DNA from: Ruminiclostridium cellobioparum DSM 1351 = ATCC 15832
GTDB lineage: Bacteria > Bacillota > Clostridia > Acetivibrionales > DSM-1351
Reading direction: 5' to 3'
Assembly: GCF_000621505.1 (NCBI RefSeq)
Contig: NZ_JHYD01000015.1
Coordinates: 62,001 to 126,000, forward strand
Length of the DNA: 64,000 nucleotides
Made by a program: the position numbers and the translations under genes. The number at the start of each line of letters is the position of its first letter. Within the stretch, counting starts at the first letter, position 1. A model generated the notes under the pieces. That model made no database searches. It worked only from the letters and a program-made list of their open reading frames with translations, and was not told the DNA's origin. Below, piece after piece: positions 28,975 through 37,796 of the stretch.

Positions 28975-29922
28975 TTATAAGATGCTTTCATCAAGGAATT
29001 TCTTGCTGGCCTTATTGCAGCCAATGACCAGTACTGCACTTATAACCGCAGTAAATAAACTTACTGCCGTTGCGTAGCCGATGTTTCCGTTCAGCAATCC
29101 CTCGGTAAAAGAGTATGTGGTCAAAACTTCACTGACACTGTAAACCGGCGGAACATACATAACCAGAACCTGTTCGAATATCAGAAGTATACGGGCTACC
29201 GTCAGCAGAAGAACGGTGGCTATGGTACTTTTCAAGGAGGGAAGAGTGACGTACAGCAATTTTCCCCAATAGCCCGAGCCATCCACAGTGGCCGCATCAT
29301 ACAGCTGCTCGTCAATAGAGGATATGGTAGCAATATATATAATTGTTCCGTAACCTACATCTCTCCATATATAGGAGCTTACCAGAACAGATCTGAACCA
29401 TTTGGGATCTACCATAAAGTACTGCGGTTCCAGGCCAAAAGCAGAAATGATTTGGTTTACAAAACCATTACTTGGCGATAATACCATGGAAAAAATAGCT
29501 CCGATTACAACCCAGGAGAAAAAGTGGGGTATGTAAACTACAAACTGAACTACCCGTTTTATCCTGGTTATTACTATTTCATTCATTAGAAGAGCAAGTA
29601 TTATGGGCAGCGGAAAATAGAACAGCAAATTGTACAGGCTTATCAGGAGAGTATTTCTGAAGGCTCCCCAGAAACCGGGCGAACCGAATAACTGCTTAAA
29701 ATTCTCCAGACCTATAAAGGATATGTCCGCCCTTGTCCCATAGTCGGTAAAAGCTGCAATTGCTCCTGCCATGGGGGCATATTTAAATATCAGATACCAG
29801 ACTACTCCCGGAATCAGCAGCAAAAGTACTGCCCTTTGCCGTTTAAGCTTACTTTTTAATTCGCTTTTCCGGTTATATTGAATTGAATTTTGTGGGGATA
29901 GTTGTACCGGGTTTGTTTTCAT
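28975..29922 (-). CDS. Carbohydrate ABC permease, LplB-type
   Basis: A 315-residue permease and the first gene of the leftward lplBCA-yesMN operon. The cytoplasmic N-terminus KLKRQRAVLLLLIPGVVWYL leads into membrane segment 1. FKYAPMAGAIAAFTDYG is a hallmark of LplB. The EAA loop is QLYDAATVDGSGYWGKLLYV (about 208). GGAGC precedes ATG. Divergent from oppB. The minus-strand promoter probably lies near 30296-30301 (TATAAT read leftward), but its -35 is poor. Confidence 0.93.
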   Translation of the reverse strand: MKTNPVQLSPQNSIQYNRKSELKSKLKRQRAVLLLLIPGVVWYLIFKYAPMAGAIAAFTDYGTRADISFIGLENFKQLFGSPGFWGAFRNTLLISLYNLLFYFPLPIILALLMNEIVITRIKRVVQFVVYIPHFFSWVVIGAIFSMVLSPSNGFVNQIISAFGLEPQYFMVDPKWFRSVLVSSYIWRDVGYGTIIYIATISSIDEQLYDAATVDGSGYWGKLLYVTLPSLKSTIATVLLLTVARILLIFEQVLVMYVPPVYSVSEVLTTYSFTEGLLNGNIGYATAVSLFTAVISAVLVIGCNKASKKFLDESIL

Positions 29923-30276
29923 ACCGAAAGCTCCTTATCATTTCTTTGAATATGTCGTGTCCAGTAATTTAATGTTATATAATTTGGAAAACAATTACTA
30001 CATGACAGTTTTTAGGTTTGTTACGCATTTTTTACATACCTGCAAGGCAGCAGAAAACATATCTTCGCAAAAAAAAAGCTTGTATCCTTGAAAGTTATTA
30101 ATAAATTTAACAGCAACATTCCTTTTAGATCCGTCGTTTTTATAAAATCTTTACTTTCCTAATGTTTTTTTTACCATCTCATTCCGGCTGACCTTATGAT
30201 TTGATTGTTCACTATTACTTCATTATGGTAAACAATCAGCGTGTCCCCTCGTTGATGGGCGATTTACATAAAATCA

Positions 30277-30398
30277 ATTGTCGAATTTTGGTGATATTAT
30301 ACCAAACCATATAATCCGCATATATGCAGTATTTGACAGACTTATTGGGATTAATATAATATTGAATCGTTATCTATTTTGTAGTATAATTCGACAAT
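30277..30398. promoter_or_regulatory. Divergent lpl/opp control region with 11-bp inverted repeats
   Basis: ATTGTCGAATT at 30277-30287 and its exact reverse complement AATTCGACAAT at 30388-30398 flank the promoters. The right copy overlaps the second opp -10. The left copy lies 8 bases beyond a leftward TATAAT. Each half could be an operator for the promoter it touches. The rest of the 29923-30604 gap is AT-rich without other clear signals. Confidence 0.45.
30333..30390 (+). promoter_or_regulatory. Tandem promoters of the opp operon
   Basis: TTGACA 30333-30338 and TATAAT 30355-30360 are 16 bases apart. TTGAAT 30362-30367 and TATAAT 30385-30390 are 17 apart. Both fit sigma-A consensus. They would leave a 5' leader of about 200-240 bases before oppB, in which I see no known riboswitch. 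Confidence 0.75.
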
Positions 30399-30604
30399 AT
30401 AATATTATTTTTTCTTTTTTCTACAAACAACATCAGTTTACTGTTTAACTCTCAGGTGACATTGTCGTCACATTTAATATTCGGACTGATTGTTTTACTG
30501 TGTCAAAATGGAAGAGTATAACTTAATCGGTTTGCTAAATATATAGATAAATGCAAGCTTATTTTTTTGAAACTGCGTTAAAAGGGTCGCAGCTAGGAGG
30601 TCAC

Positions 30605-31528
30605 ATGGCAAAATATATACTTAAGAGATTGTTGGTTTCATTATTGACATTATGGATTATGTTTACATTAACTTTTTTCTTGATGCATTTAACACCAGGC
30701 AGCCCATTCCTGGGAGATAAAAAATTAACTCCTGAAATTCTGGCAAACCTTGAAGCAAAATATGGTTTGGATAAGCCAATCCTGGTTCAATACGAAAAAT
30801 ACGCAAAAAATGTCCTTACCGGAGACTTTGGTGAATCAATCACTCTGGCCGGCCAGGATGTAAAGGACATAATAGTGAGAAAGTTCCCATATTCTCTTAA
30901 ACTCGGGCTCTTCTCCAGTGCCATTGCCATCCTTGTGGGTACTGTACTTGGTACTATCAGCGCACTAAAGAAAAATACGGGGACCGACAGGGCAATAATG
31001 CTTATCGTAACTGTAGGTATAGCTGTTCCCAGCTTTGTTGTAGCCACGGTAAGCATGGTGGTATTCGGGGTCAAATTTCATTTATTCCCGACGGTAAGTC
31101 ATCTGGATACCCTGTCCAGCTATATCCTGCCCGGCTTTGCTCTCTCCTTTTTCCCGCTGAGCTTTATTACAAGACTCATGCGCTCATCAATGCTGGATGT
31201 CATTAATCAGGACTATATCAGGACTGCACGTGCCAAAGGGCTCTCCGACAGGATGGTTATTTTTAAACATGGCTTGAGAAATGGAATTCTGCCGGTTGTC
31301 ACCTATGCCGGCCCAATGGTTGCAGGTGTGTTAACAGGTTCCTTCGTAATAGAATCCATATTTTCCATTCCCGGATTGGGAAGTTCTTTTGTAACCAGTA
31401 TTACCGCAAAGGATTATCCAACAGTTATGGGTGTAACCATCTTCTTCGGTGCGGTGCTTATTTTTATGAACTTCTTGGTGGATATAATATACAGATTCGT
31501 TGATCCGAGAATCAATATTACAAAATAA
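30605..31528 (+). CDS. oppB: Oligopeptide ABC permease OppB
   Basis: 307 residues from the ATG at 30605, chosen for the TAGGAGGT just upstream. The N-terminus AKYILKRLLVSLLTLWIMFT is typical of OppB/DppB. The periplasmic-type segment LEAKYGLDKPILVQYEKYAK and the EAA-like loop YIRTARAKGLSDRMVIFKHG (about 224) are present, with the C-terminal VDIIYRFVDPRI. It forms the channel with OppC. First gene of oppBCDFA. Confidence 0.95.
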   Translation: MAKYILKRLLVSLLTLWIMFTLTFFLMHLTPGSPFLGDKKLTPEILANLEAKYGLDKPILVQYEKYAKNVLTGDFGESITLAGQDVKDIIVRKFPYSLKLGLFSSAIAILVGTVLGTISALKKNTGTDRAIMLIVTVGIAVPSFVVATVSMVVFGVKFHLFPTVSHLDTLSSYILPGFALSFFPLSFITRLMRSSMLDVINQDYIRTARAKGLSDRMVIFKHGLRNGILPVVTYAGPMVAGVLTGSFVIESIFSIPGLGSSFVTSITAKDYPTVMGVTIFFGAVLIFMNFLVDIIYRFVDPRINITK

Positions 31529-31579
31529 GCAGGGTTTCATTACAAAATATTGCTGCGGGGCAGCGGAATGGAGAAAGAG

Positions 31580-32566
31580 ATGAATAAATCCGAAATTTTA
31601 GATAATAAATTGTTTATACCTGCCACAGAGAGTGAAAAGGCAACGGTCGAAGTTATGCGGCCGTCGGTGGGGTATTGGAAGGATGCCTGGAAAAGGCTCA
31701 GGACCAACAAGGTTGCCATGGGTTCACTGATTGTTATATTGCTGGTTATACTGGCAGCCATCATAGGTCCCATGCTTTCACCATATGCATATGACCAGAT
31801 TAATAAAGGCAGTGAGAATTTATCTCCGAATGCCCAGCATATTTTTGGTACCGACAGCCTTGGAAGAGATTTGTTCACCAGAACCATGATCGGTGCCAGA
31901 ATCTCTATTTCTGTCGGTGTTGTTGCCGCTGTAATGATATCCATAATAGGTATACTGTATGGCGCAATTTCCGGTTTTCTCGGAGGCTGGGTCGATATTG
32001 TAATGATGAGAATTGTTGATATAGTTTATTCCATACCTACAATTTTGATCGTTATACTGCTCCAGGTAGTTCTTAAGAACCCTATAGACAAATTCCTGTC
32101 CTCCGCAAATGCTCCCGGTTTTCTCAAAGGCCTGGGAGTCGGTTTGATAAGTATATTCTTTGTTCTGGCACTGCTCTACTGGGTTGATATGGCCAGAATA
32201 GTCCGCGGACAAATCCTGGCTTTGAAAGAGCAGGAATATGTCCTGGCTGCAAAGGTGCTTGGCGCCGGCAGTAAGGATATCATATTAAAACATTTGATAC
32301 CTAACTGTATCGGTCAGATAATTGTTGTTGCAACCCTAAAAATACCTGAAGCCATATTTGTCGAATCATTTTTAAGTTTCATAGGTCTTGGTGTATCCAT
32401 ACCCATGGCTTCACTGGGATCCTTGTCACAGGCGGCACTGAAGGGTATATATTCATATCCCTACATGCTTATTTTCCCGGCTGCAACCATAAGTATCATC
32501 ATATTGTCCATGAATCTTTTTGGGGACGGGCTCAGAGACGCACTGGATCCAAGAATGAAGAAATAG
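31580..32566 (+). CDS. oppC: Oligopeptide ABC permease OppC
   Basis: 328 residues from the ATG at 31580, which has GGAG 6 bases upstream. Starts at 31550 (TTG) or 31568 (ATG) would only extend the cytoplasmic N-terminus. The OppC N-domain motif WKDAWKRLRTNKVAMGSLIV, HIFGTDSLGRDLFTRTMIGA and the EAA loop YVLAAKVLGAGSKDIILKHL are present. The C-terminus NLFGDGLRDALDPRMKK is diagnostic. Pairs with OppB. Confidence 0.95.
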   Translation: MNKSEILDNKLFIPATESEKATVEVMRPSVGYWKDAWKRLRTNKVAMGSLIVILLVILAAIIGPMLSPYAYDQINKGSENLSPNAQHIFGTDSLGRDLFTRTMIGARISISVGVVAAVMISIIGILYGAISGFLGGWVDIVMMRIVDIVYSIPTILIVILLQVVLKNPIDKFLSSANAPGFLKGLGVGLISIFFVLALLYWVDMARIVRGQILALKEQEYVLAAKVLGAGSKDIILKHLIPNCIGQIIVVATLKIPEAIFVESFLSFIGLGVSIPMASLGSLSQAALKGIYSYPYMLIFPAATISIIILSMNLFGDGLRDALDPRMKK

Positions 32567-32577
32567 GAGGTTAACTA

Positions 32578-33585
32578 ATGAGTAAAGAATTGCTTAAAAT
32601 AAATGATTTAAAAGTTTCGTTTTTTACACCGGCCGGTGAGGTTAAAGCCGTTAACGGTGTAAGTTACACCCTTGAACCCGGTAAGGTATTGGGTATCGTT
32701 GGTGAATCGGGTTCCGGAAAAAGTGTTTCCTCCTATTCAATCATGGGACTTATAGACAAGCCCGGTAAAATGGTTGGGGGCAGCATTACTTTCGACGGCA
32801 AGGATGTTTCAGCAATGAAGAAAGCTGAAAGACAGAATTTTTCAGGTAACGAAGTAGCAATGATTTTTCAGGATCCAATGACCTGTCTGAATCCTGTATT
32901 TACTATCGGAAATCAGATAGCCGAATCCCTGTACCACAAATACGGAAAGATCTCAAAGGAAGAAATAAAGAAAAGGTCCATAGAGCTGTTGTCCCTGGTG
33001 GGTATAAATGAACCCGAAAAACGTCTTTCCCAGTATCCCCATGAATTTTCAGGAGGTATGCGCCAAAGGGCAATGATAGCCATGGCTCTTGCAGGTGCTC
33101 CCAAGCTGCTTATAGCAGACGAGCCCACAACTGCGCTTGATGTTACCATACAGGCTCAGATACTTGAACTGCTGAAGGATATCCAGAAAAAAACCGGCAT
33201 GGCCATAGTGCTTATAACCCATGATCTTGGAATAGTGGCCGATATGGCTGATGATGTAATAGTCATGTACGGAGGAAAAATTGTTGAGCAGGGCACGGTG
33301 TACAGTATTTTCCACAATCCGTGCCACCCTTATACAAAGGGTTTGATACGCTCTCTGCCCGACCTGAACAGGAAGGGTGAAAAACTGGTTCCTATTAAAG
33401 GAAATCCTATTGACCTTCTCAATCTTCCAAAGGGCTGTGCATTTGCCCCCAGATGTGAAAACTGCCTTAAGGTTTGTATAAACCACATGCCGGCAGAACA
33501 TGTTGGGGAGGACGGGCATAGAACTGCCTGCTGGCTTTATGACCGGAGGGCAAATAATAATGCGGAGGTAAAAAAGAATGGCTAA
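32578..33585 (+). CDS. oppD: Oligopeptide ABC ATPase OppD
   Basis: A 335-residue ATP-binding subunit. Walker A is GESGSGKSVS, the signature SGGMRQRAMIAMALA, Walker B LLIADEPTTALDVT and the switch His is in VLITHDLGIV. The C-terminal oligopeptide extension (GCAFAPRCENCLKVC) has the Cys-rich pattern of OppD/DppD, which can hold an iron-sulfur cluster in relatives. AGGAGG precedes ATG. It overlaps oppF by 8 bases. Confidence 0.95.
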   Translation: MSKELLKINDLKVSFFTPAGEVKAVNGVSYTLEPGKVLGIVGESGSGKSVSSYSIMGLIDKPGKMVGGSITFDGKDVSAMKKAERQNFSGNEVAMIFQDPMTCLNPVFTIGNQIAESLYHKYGKISKEEIKKRSIELLSLVGINEPEKRLSQYPHEFSGGMRQRAMIAMALAGAPKLLIADEPTTALDVTIQAQILELLKDIQKKTGMAIVLITHDLGIVADMADDVIVMYGGKIVEQGTVYSIFHNPCHPYTKGLIRSLPDLNRKGEKLVPIKGNPIDLLNLPKGCAFAPRCENCLKVCINHMPAEHVGEDGHRTACWLYDRRANNNAEVKKNG

Positions 33586-34585
33586 GGAAACCGGAACTTC
33601 TGCTGAAGATAAAAAGGTTCTTATAGAAGTTAATAATCTAAAGCAATATTTCAACATAAGGAATAATTTAGGGGAAAAAGCCTCCGTAAAAGCGGTTGAC
33701 GACGTTACCTTCAATATATACAAAGGGGAAACTCTGGGTCTCGTAGGTGAGTCGGGTTCGGGTAAAACCACCCTGGGCCGCTCCATACTCCGGGTTTACG
33801 ATCCTACTTCCGGACAGATCAAGTTTTCAGGGGTGGATATAACAAAATTCCAAAAGGGCAAACTGCTGCCCTACAGAAAGAAAATGCAGTACATTTTCCA
33901 GGATCCGTATGCATCCCTTGATCCCCGTATGACAGTATCGGATATTGTGGGTGAAGCTCTGGACATACACAAGCTTGCAACTTCAAAAAAGGACAGGGCC
34001 GATAAAATAAGAGAGCTCTTAAAACTGGTTGGTCTGAATACCGAACATTCTTCACGTTATCCCCATGAATTTTCAGGCGGTCAGCGTCAAAGAATCGGTA
34101 TAGCACGCGCCATAGCCGTAGAGCCGGAATTTATAGTCTGCGATGAACCTGTTTCGGCACTTGACGTATCAATAAGAGCGCAGATCATAAATACTCTTGA
34201 AGAGATGCAGGAAAGATTGAATCTGACATACCTGTTTATCTCTCACGACCTTGGAGTTGTAAGACATACCTGCGACAGGGTGGGAGTCATGTATCTGGGG
34301 CACATTGTCGAACTGGTTGAATCCGAGGAATTGTATAGGAATCCTCTTCACCCATACACTCAGGCACTGCTCACTGCGATTCCGGAGCCCGATCCTGAAA
34401 TTGCAAAGAAGCGAAACAGGATAATACTGAAGGGTGAAATACCTTCACCTGTAAATCCTCCTTCAGGCTGCAAATTCAGAACCAGATGCCCTTACGCAAA
34501 GGATATCTGTGCAAAGCAGGTACCCGAATTCAAAGACTACGGAAACGGTCATTATGTGGCCTGTCACTTTACAGGCAAACTTTAA
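33578..34585 (+). CDS. oppF: Oligopeptide ABC ATPase OppF
   Basis: A 335-residue ATP-binding subunit partnering OppD. Walker A is GESGSGKTTLGRS, the Q-loop region YIFQDPYASLDPRMTV is diagnostic of OppF/DppF, the signature is FSGGQRQRIGIARAIA and Walker B is EFIVCDEPVSALDVS. The tail has CKFRTRCPYAKDIC. An 8-base overlap with oppD implies coupled translation. Confidence 0.95.
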   Translation: MAKETGTSAEDKKVLIEVNNLKQYFNIRNNLGEKASVKAVDDVTFNIYKGETLGLVGESGSGKTTLGRSILRVYDPTSGQIKFSGVDITKFQKGKLLPYRKKMQYIFQDPYASLDPRMTVSDIVGEALDIHKLATSKKDRADKIRELLKLVGLNTEHSSRYPHEFSGGQRQRIGIARAIAVEPEFIVCDEPVSALDVSIRAQIINTLEEMQERLNLTYLFISHDLGVVRHTCDRVGVMYLGHIVELVESEELYRNPLHPYTQALLTAIPEPDPEIAKKRNRIILKGEIPSPVNPPSGCKFRTRCPYAKDICAKQVPEFKDYGNGHYVACHFTGKL

Positions 34586-34778
34586 GTTGTGCAGGTTTTC
34601 CATATTGCAAGATGATAAAAGTTCTTCAGCAATCCGATGAGGTCGACATTGGATTAAAACCAAAAAAGGTATATAACCTTTTATTCAAGAGAAGAATATT
34701 TTTATTGTAATAATGGACTTAATTAATAGTTAGAGCCAGTAATCGCACTAAAATTCAAAACAATAGGGAGAATAATTA

Positions 34779-36395
34779 ATGAAGAGAATATTAGCACTAA
34801 TTCTTACACTAGCAGCCATTATAACAGTATTCGCCGGCTGCGGAAACGCAGCGAACACCGGCGGAAAGGCTATCAGCGCAACCATAGCTTCCGAGCCTAA
34901 AACACTTGATCCGTCCCTTAATAATGCAGTTGACGGCGGAAATTATATTTTATGCGCATTTGAAGGTTTAACCACCATCGGTAAGGACGGAACAATTGTA
35001 GCCGGTGCCGCGGAGAAATGGGAAACCAGCACCGACGGTCTTGTCTGGACCTTCCATATCCGTAAGGATGCAAAATGGTCCGACGGTAAAGATGTAACCG
35101 CCAATGATTTTATCTATTCCTGGAAAAGAACCGTAAATAAGGACACTGCAGCAGATTACGCCTACTATGTATACTTTATCAAAAACGGTGAAAAGATCAA
35201 TGCCGGCGAAGCCGATATGGACACTTTAGGAGTAAAGGCACTTGATGATAAAACTCTTGAGGTAACTCTTGAGAATGCATGCCCGTTCTTTACCGAAATA
35301 GTTGCCTTCCCTGCACTGGTTCCGCAGAGAGAGGATATCGTAGCAAATAATACAAGCAAATGGGCTCTTGATCCTGCAACCTATGTAGGAAACGGTCCTT
35401 ACAAGCTCACAAGCTGGGAGCATGACTCCAAGATCACCTTTGAAAAAAGTGACACTTACTGGGGTAAGGATTCCATAGTCGCTCCTAAAATCGAGTGGTA
35501 TCTTATGAATGACCAGAATGCCATACTGAGTGCATTTAAGAATGGTCAGGTAGCATATGCAAAAAATATACCGACCGATGAACTGGCAGCTGAAAAAGAC
35601 GCCGGAAACCTTAAAATTCTTCCGTTGCTTGGAACCTACTATATTGACCTTGTAAACAGCAAGGCTCCCTTTGATAATCCAAAGGTAAGAAAAGCCTTCT
35701 CACTGGCAATTGACCGTAATTACCTTGTTGAAAAGGTTAAAAAAGGAGGAGAAACTCCTGCTTCAGCCTTTGTACCTTACGGTATCGCAGACGTAAAACA
35801 GGAGCCTGACTTCCGTACAACTGCAGGTGAATTTATATCAACCAAACCTGAAGATTATGAAAAGAACGTTGCTGAGGCTAAAAAATTACTTGCCGAGGCA
35901 GGCTACCCCGGCGGAAAAGGCTTGCCGAAAATCACTTTCGGTTTGAATTCCGGTTCGGGACATGAACCTGTAGCTGAAGCTTTACAGCAGATGTGGAAGG
36001 AAAACCTCGGTGTTGAGGTTGAAATCCTCGCTCAGGAATGGAACGTATTCCAGCAGTCAAGAAAAGACGGTGTTTACAATATAAACAGAAACGGCTGGTT
36101 AGGTGACTACATGGATCCGTCAACCTTTATGGATATGTTCACCACCGGAAACGGACAGAACAACGCCAAGTACAGCAATAAGCAATATGATGAAAAGATA
36201 TCGGCGGCAAGAAAAGAAACCGACACTGCAAAACGTATACAGCTATTCCACGATGCTGAGAAAATCCTTATGGAGGATGCTCCCATAGCTCCTCTCTACT
36301 TCTACACCGAACCTGTTGTAATATCAAAGGATTTACAGGGAATAGTAAATACAAAACTCGGTTTTGTACTCTTTAACTGGGCATCATTTAAATAA
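34779..36395 (+). CDS. oppA: Oligopeptide-binding lipoprotein OppA
   Basis: A 538-residue SBP family 5 protein. The lipobox TVFAGCGN puts the acylated Cys at 21. The mature start ISATIASEPKTLDPSLNNAV and WTFHIRKDAKWSDGKDVTAN are typical of OppA peptide receptors. The 193-base gap after oppF suggests separate fine control of the abundant receptor. GGGAG precedes ATG. Peptides are the likely cargo, but some members bind other oligomers and the neighbouring sugar genes leave that open. Confidence 0.94.
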   Translation: MKRILALILTLAAIITVFAGCGNAANTGGKAISATIASEPKTLDPSLNNAVDGGNYILCAFEGLTTIGKDGTIVAGAAEKWETSTDGLVWTFHIRKDAKWSDGKDVTANDFIYSWKRTVNKDTAADYAYYVYFIKNGEKINAGEADMDTLGVKALDDKTLEVTLENACPFFTEIVAFPALVPQREDIVANNTSKWALDPATYVGNGPYKLTSWEHDSKITFEKSDTYWGKDSIVAPKIEWYLMNDQNAILSAFKNGQVAYAKNIPTDELAAEKDAGNLKILPLLGTYYIDLVNSKAPFDNPKVRKAFSLAIDRNYLVEKVKKGGETPASAFVPYGIADVKQEPDFRTTAGEFISTKPEDYEKNVAEAKKLLAEAGYPGGKGLPKITFGLNSGSGHEPVAEALQQMWKENLGVEVEILAQEWNVFQQSRKDGVYNINRNGWLGDYMDPSTFMDMFTTGNGQNNAKYSNKQYDEKISAARKETDTAKRIQLFHDAEKILMEDAPIAPLYFYTEPVVISKDLQGIVNTKLGFVLFNWASFK

Positions 36396-36449
36396 TTGTA
36401 ATTCACTTTATTAAGTTGAAAGTGAACTACTGAAATAAACAAGTATGAT

Positions 36450-36502
36450 AACCCCCTGCAGGCAACGGGTCCGACCCGAACCTCCAGGGGGTTCTTGTTT
36501 TT
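36450..36502 (+). terminator. Intrinsic terminator of the opp operon
   Basis: AACCCCCTG at 36450-36458 pairs with CAGGGGGTT at 36485-36493. An inner GGGT/ACCC lies between them and CTTGTTTTT follows. It also faces the end of the convergent YibE/F gene. Confidence 0.88.
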
Positions 36503-37709
36503 AATTTCTCCGGGTCATGAGCCATGAACTGATAAAGGCCACCAGGGGAACAGTAAGAATGATTCCAATGGAACCGGCAACTCCTTGAATAACCTCCACA
36601 CCGATATAATCCGAATTAATCAGCTGAATAAACGGGATATCATAGGCCCTGGTTAAAATAAGCGTGTTCAGGGATGATCCCACAAATGCCAGAATCAGAG
36701 TATTTGCCATAGTACCCATGGCATCACGGCCTATATTCATACCTGATACAAACAGTTTTCCCAGGGATAAATCATGATTTAACATGTACAGTTCATTGAC
36801 CGACGAGGCAATAGACATGGCAACATCCATTACGGCGCCCAATGCGGCTATCAGAACGCCGCTTACCAGCAGCCCGCTTATCTTCATTCCCTTATCCGTG
36901 ACATTAAGTATCAAGCTCTCTGCATCACTCATGTTAAATCCGTTGAATGGGGTAAGGTATCCGACTAAAGCTGCAATGATCCCTGCTGCTGCGACTCCTG
37001 CGGTACAGCCAAGGACAGCCGAAACAGCCTTTCGTGTAAAACCGTCCAGCAAAAGCAGCGACACTGTTGTTGTTACCACTGCAATCACACTGGTAATAAG
37101 TATGGAATTAAATCCTCTCATCATCAAGGGCATTAATATAAACCATATGCAAACCAATGTAAAAATCAGCCCCAATAACGCTTTTGCACCCTTTTTTCCG
37201 CCAATGGCTACAAGAAGCAGCATGAATACAAGGATGAACACACCCAGTACCATACTCCGGTCATAGTTGTACATGACGGCATATAGTATTCCTTTTTCGT
37301 TTGTATCTATCCTGACAATAATACGGTCGCCGGTATGGACATCCACATTTGCCAGTGCACTGAGATAATTTGTTAATTGCAGTATTTCCCCTTTATGTAC
37401 TCCCCCCAGGATTTCAATTTTCAACTCCTGCTTTCCCAGCCTTCTCCCTTCAGATCTCACATAATCCGGTTCGGCATCATCATAAAGTACATCTATTACG
37501 CGTGCCGGCACAAACACAAACCGGCTTGCACTGCTTGGAACATCCGTCGGGTCGGGCCGGTTAATAATTACTGCAGCAGTGATAAAAATGCCCAAAAACA
37601 ATATTAAAACCAGCACTCTGATAATAATACCCCTTTGGGAAATCTTCGATATATTAACAGGAGCTTTTACATTATGTTTATACTCTGCCTCTTTATAATT
37701 CTTACGCAA
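36501..37709 (-). CDS. YibE/F-family membrane protein
   Basis: A 402-residue protein of the YibE/F-like family. One N-terminal membrane segment (IIIRVLVLILFLGIFITAAV) is followed by a soluble region with a beta-fold (RVIDVLYDDAEPDYVRSEGR, then LKIEILGGVHKGEILQLTN). Seven or so membrane segments follow from VLGVFILVFMLLLVAIGGKK. It starts at a TTG with GGGGG 6 bases upstream, and no better ATG is seen. The family function is unknown, and a transport role is speculative. It is 87 bases downstream of the large SLH protein gene on the same strand and could be co-transcribed. Confidence 0.88.
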   Translation of the reverse strand: MRKNYKEAEYKHNVKAPVNISKISQRGIIIRVLVLILFLGIFITAAVIINRPDPTDVPSSASRFVFVPARVIDVLYDDAEPDYVRSEGRRLGKQELKIEILGGVHKGEILQLTNYLSALANVDVHTGDRIIVRIDTNEKGILYAVMYNYDRSMVLGVFILVFMLLLVAIGGKKGAKALLGLIFTLVCIWFILMPLMMRGFNSILITSVIAVVTTTVSLLLLDGFTRKAVSAVLGCTAGVAAAGIIAALVGYLTPFNGFNMSDAESLILNVTDKGMKISGLLVSGVLIAALGAVMDVAMSIASSVNELYMLNHDLSLGKLFVSGMNIGRDAMGTMANTLILAFVGSSLNTLILTRAYDIPFIQLINSDYIGVEVIQGVAGSIGIILTVPLVAFISSWLMTRRN

Positions 37710-37796
37710 GTTCTGCCCCCACCTTCAGGTAAGGCTGTCTGAAAATTTACCGACAGCCTTACCGAATTTATTATATTTATAAAATCCTGCTTGATT

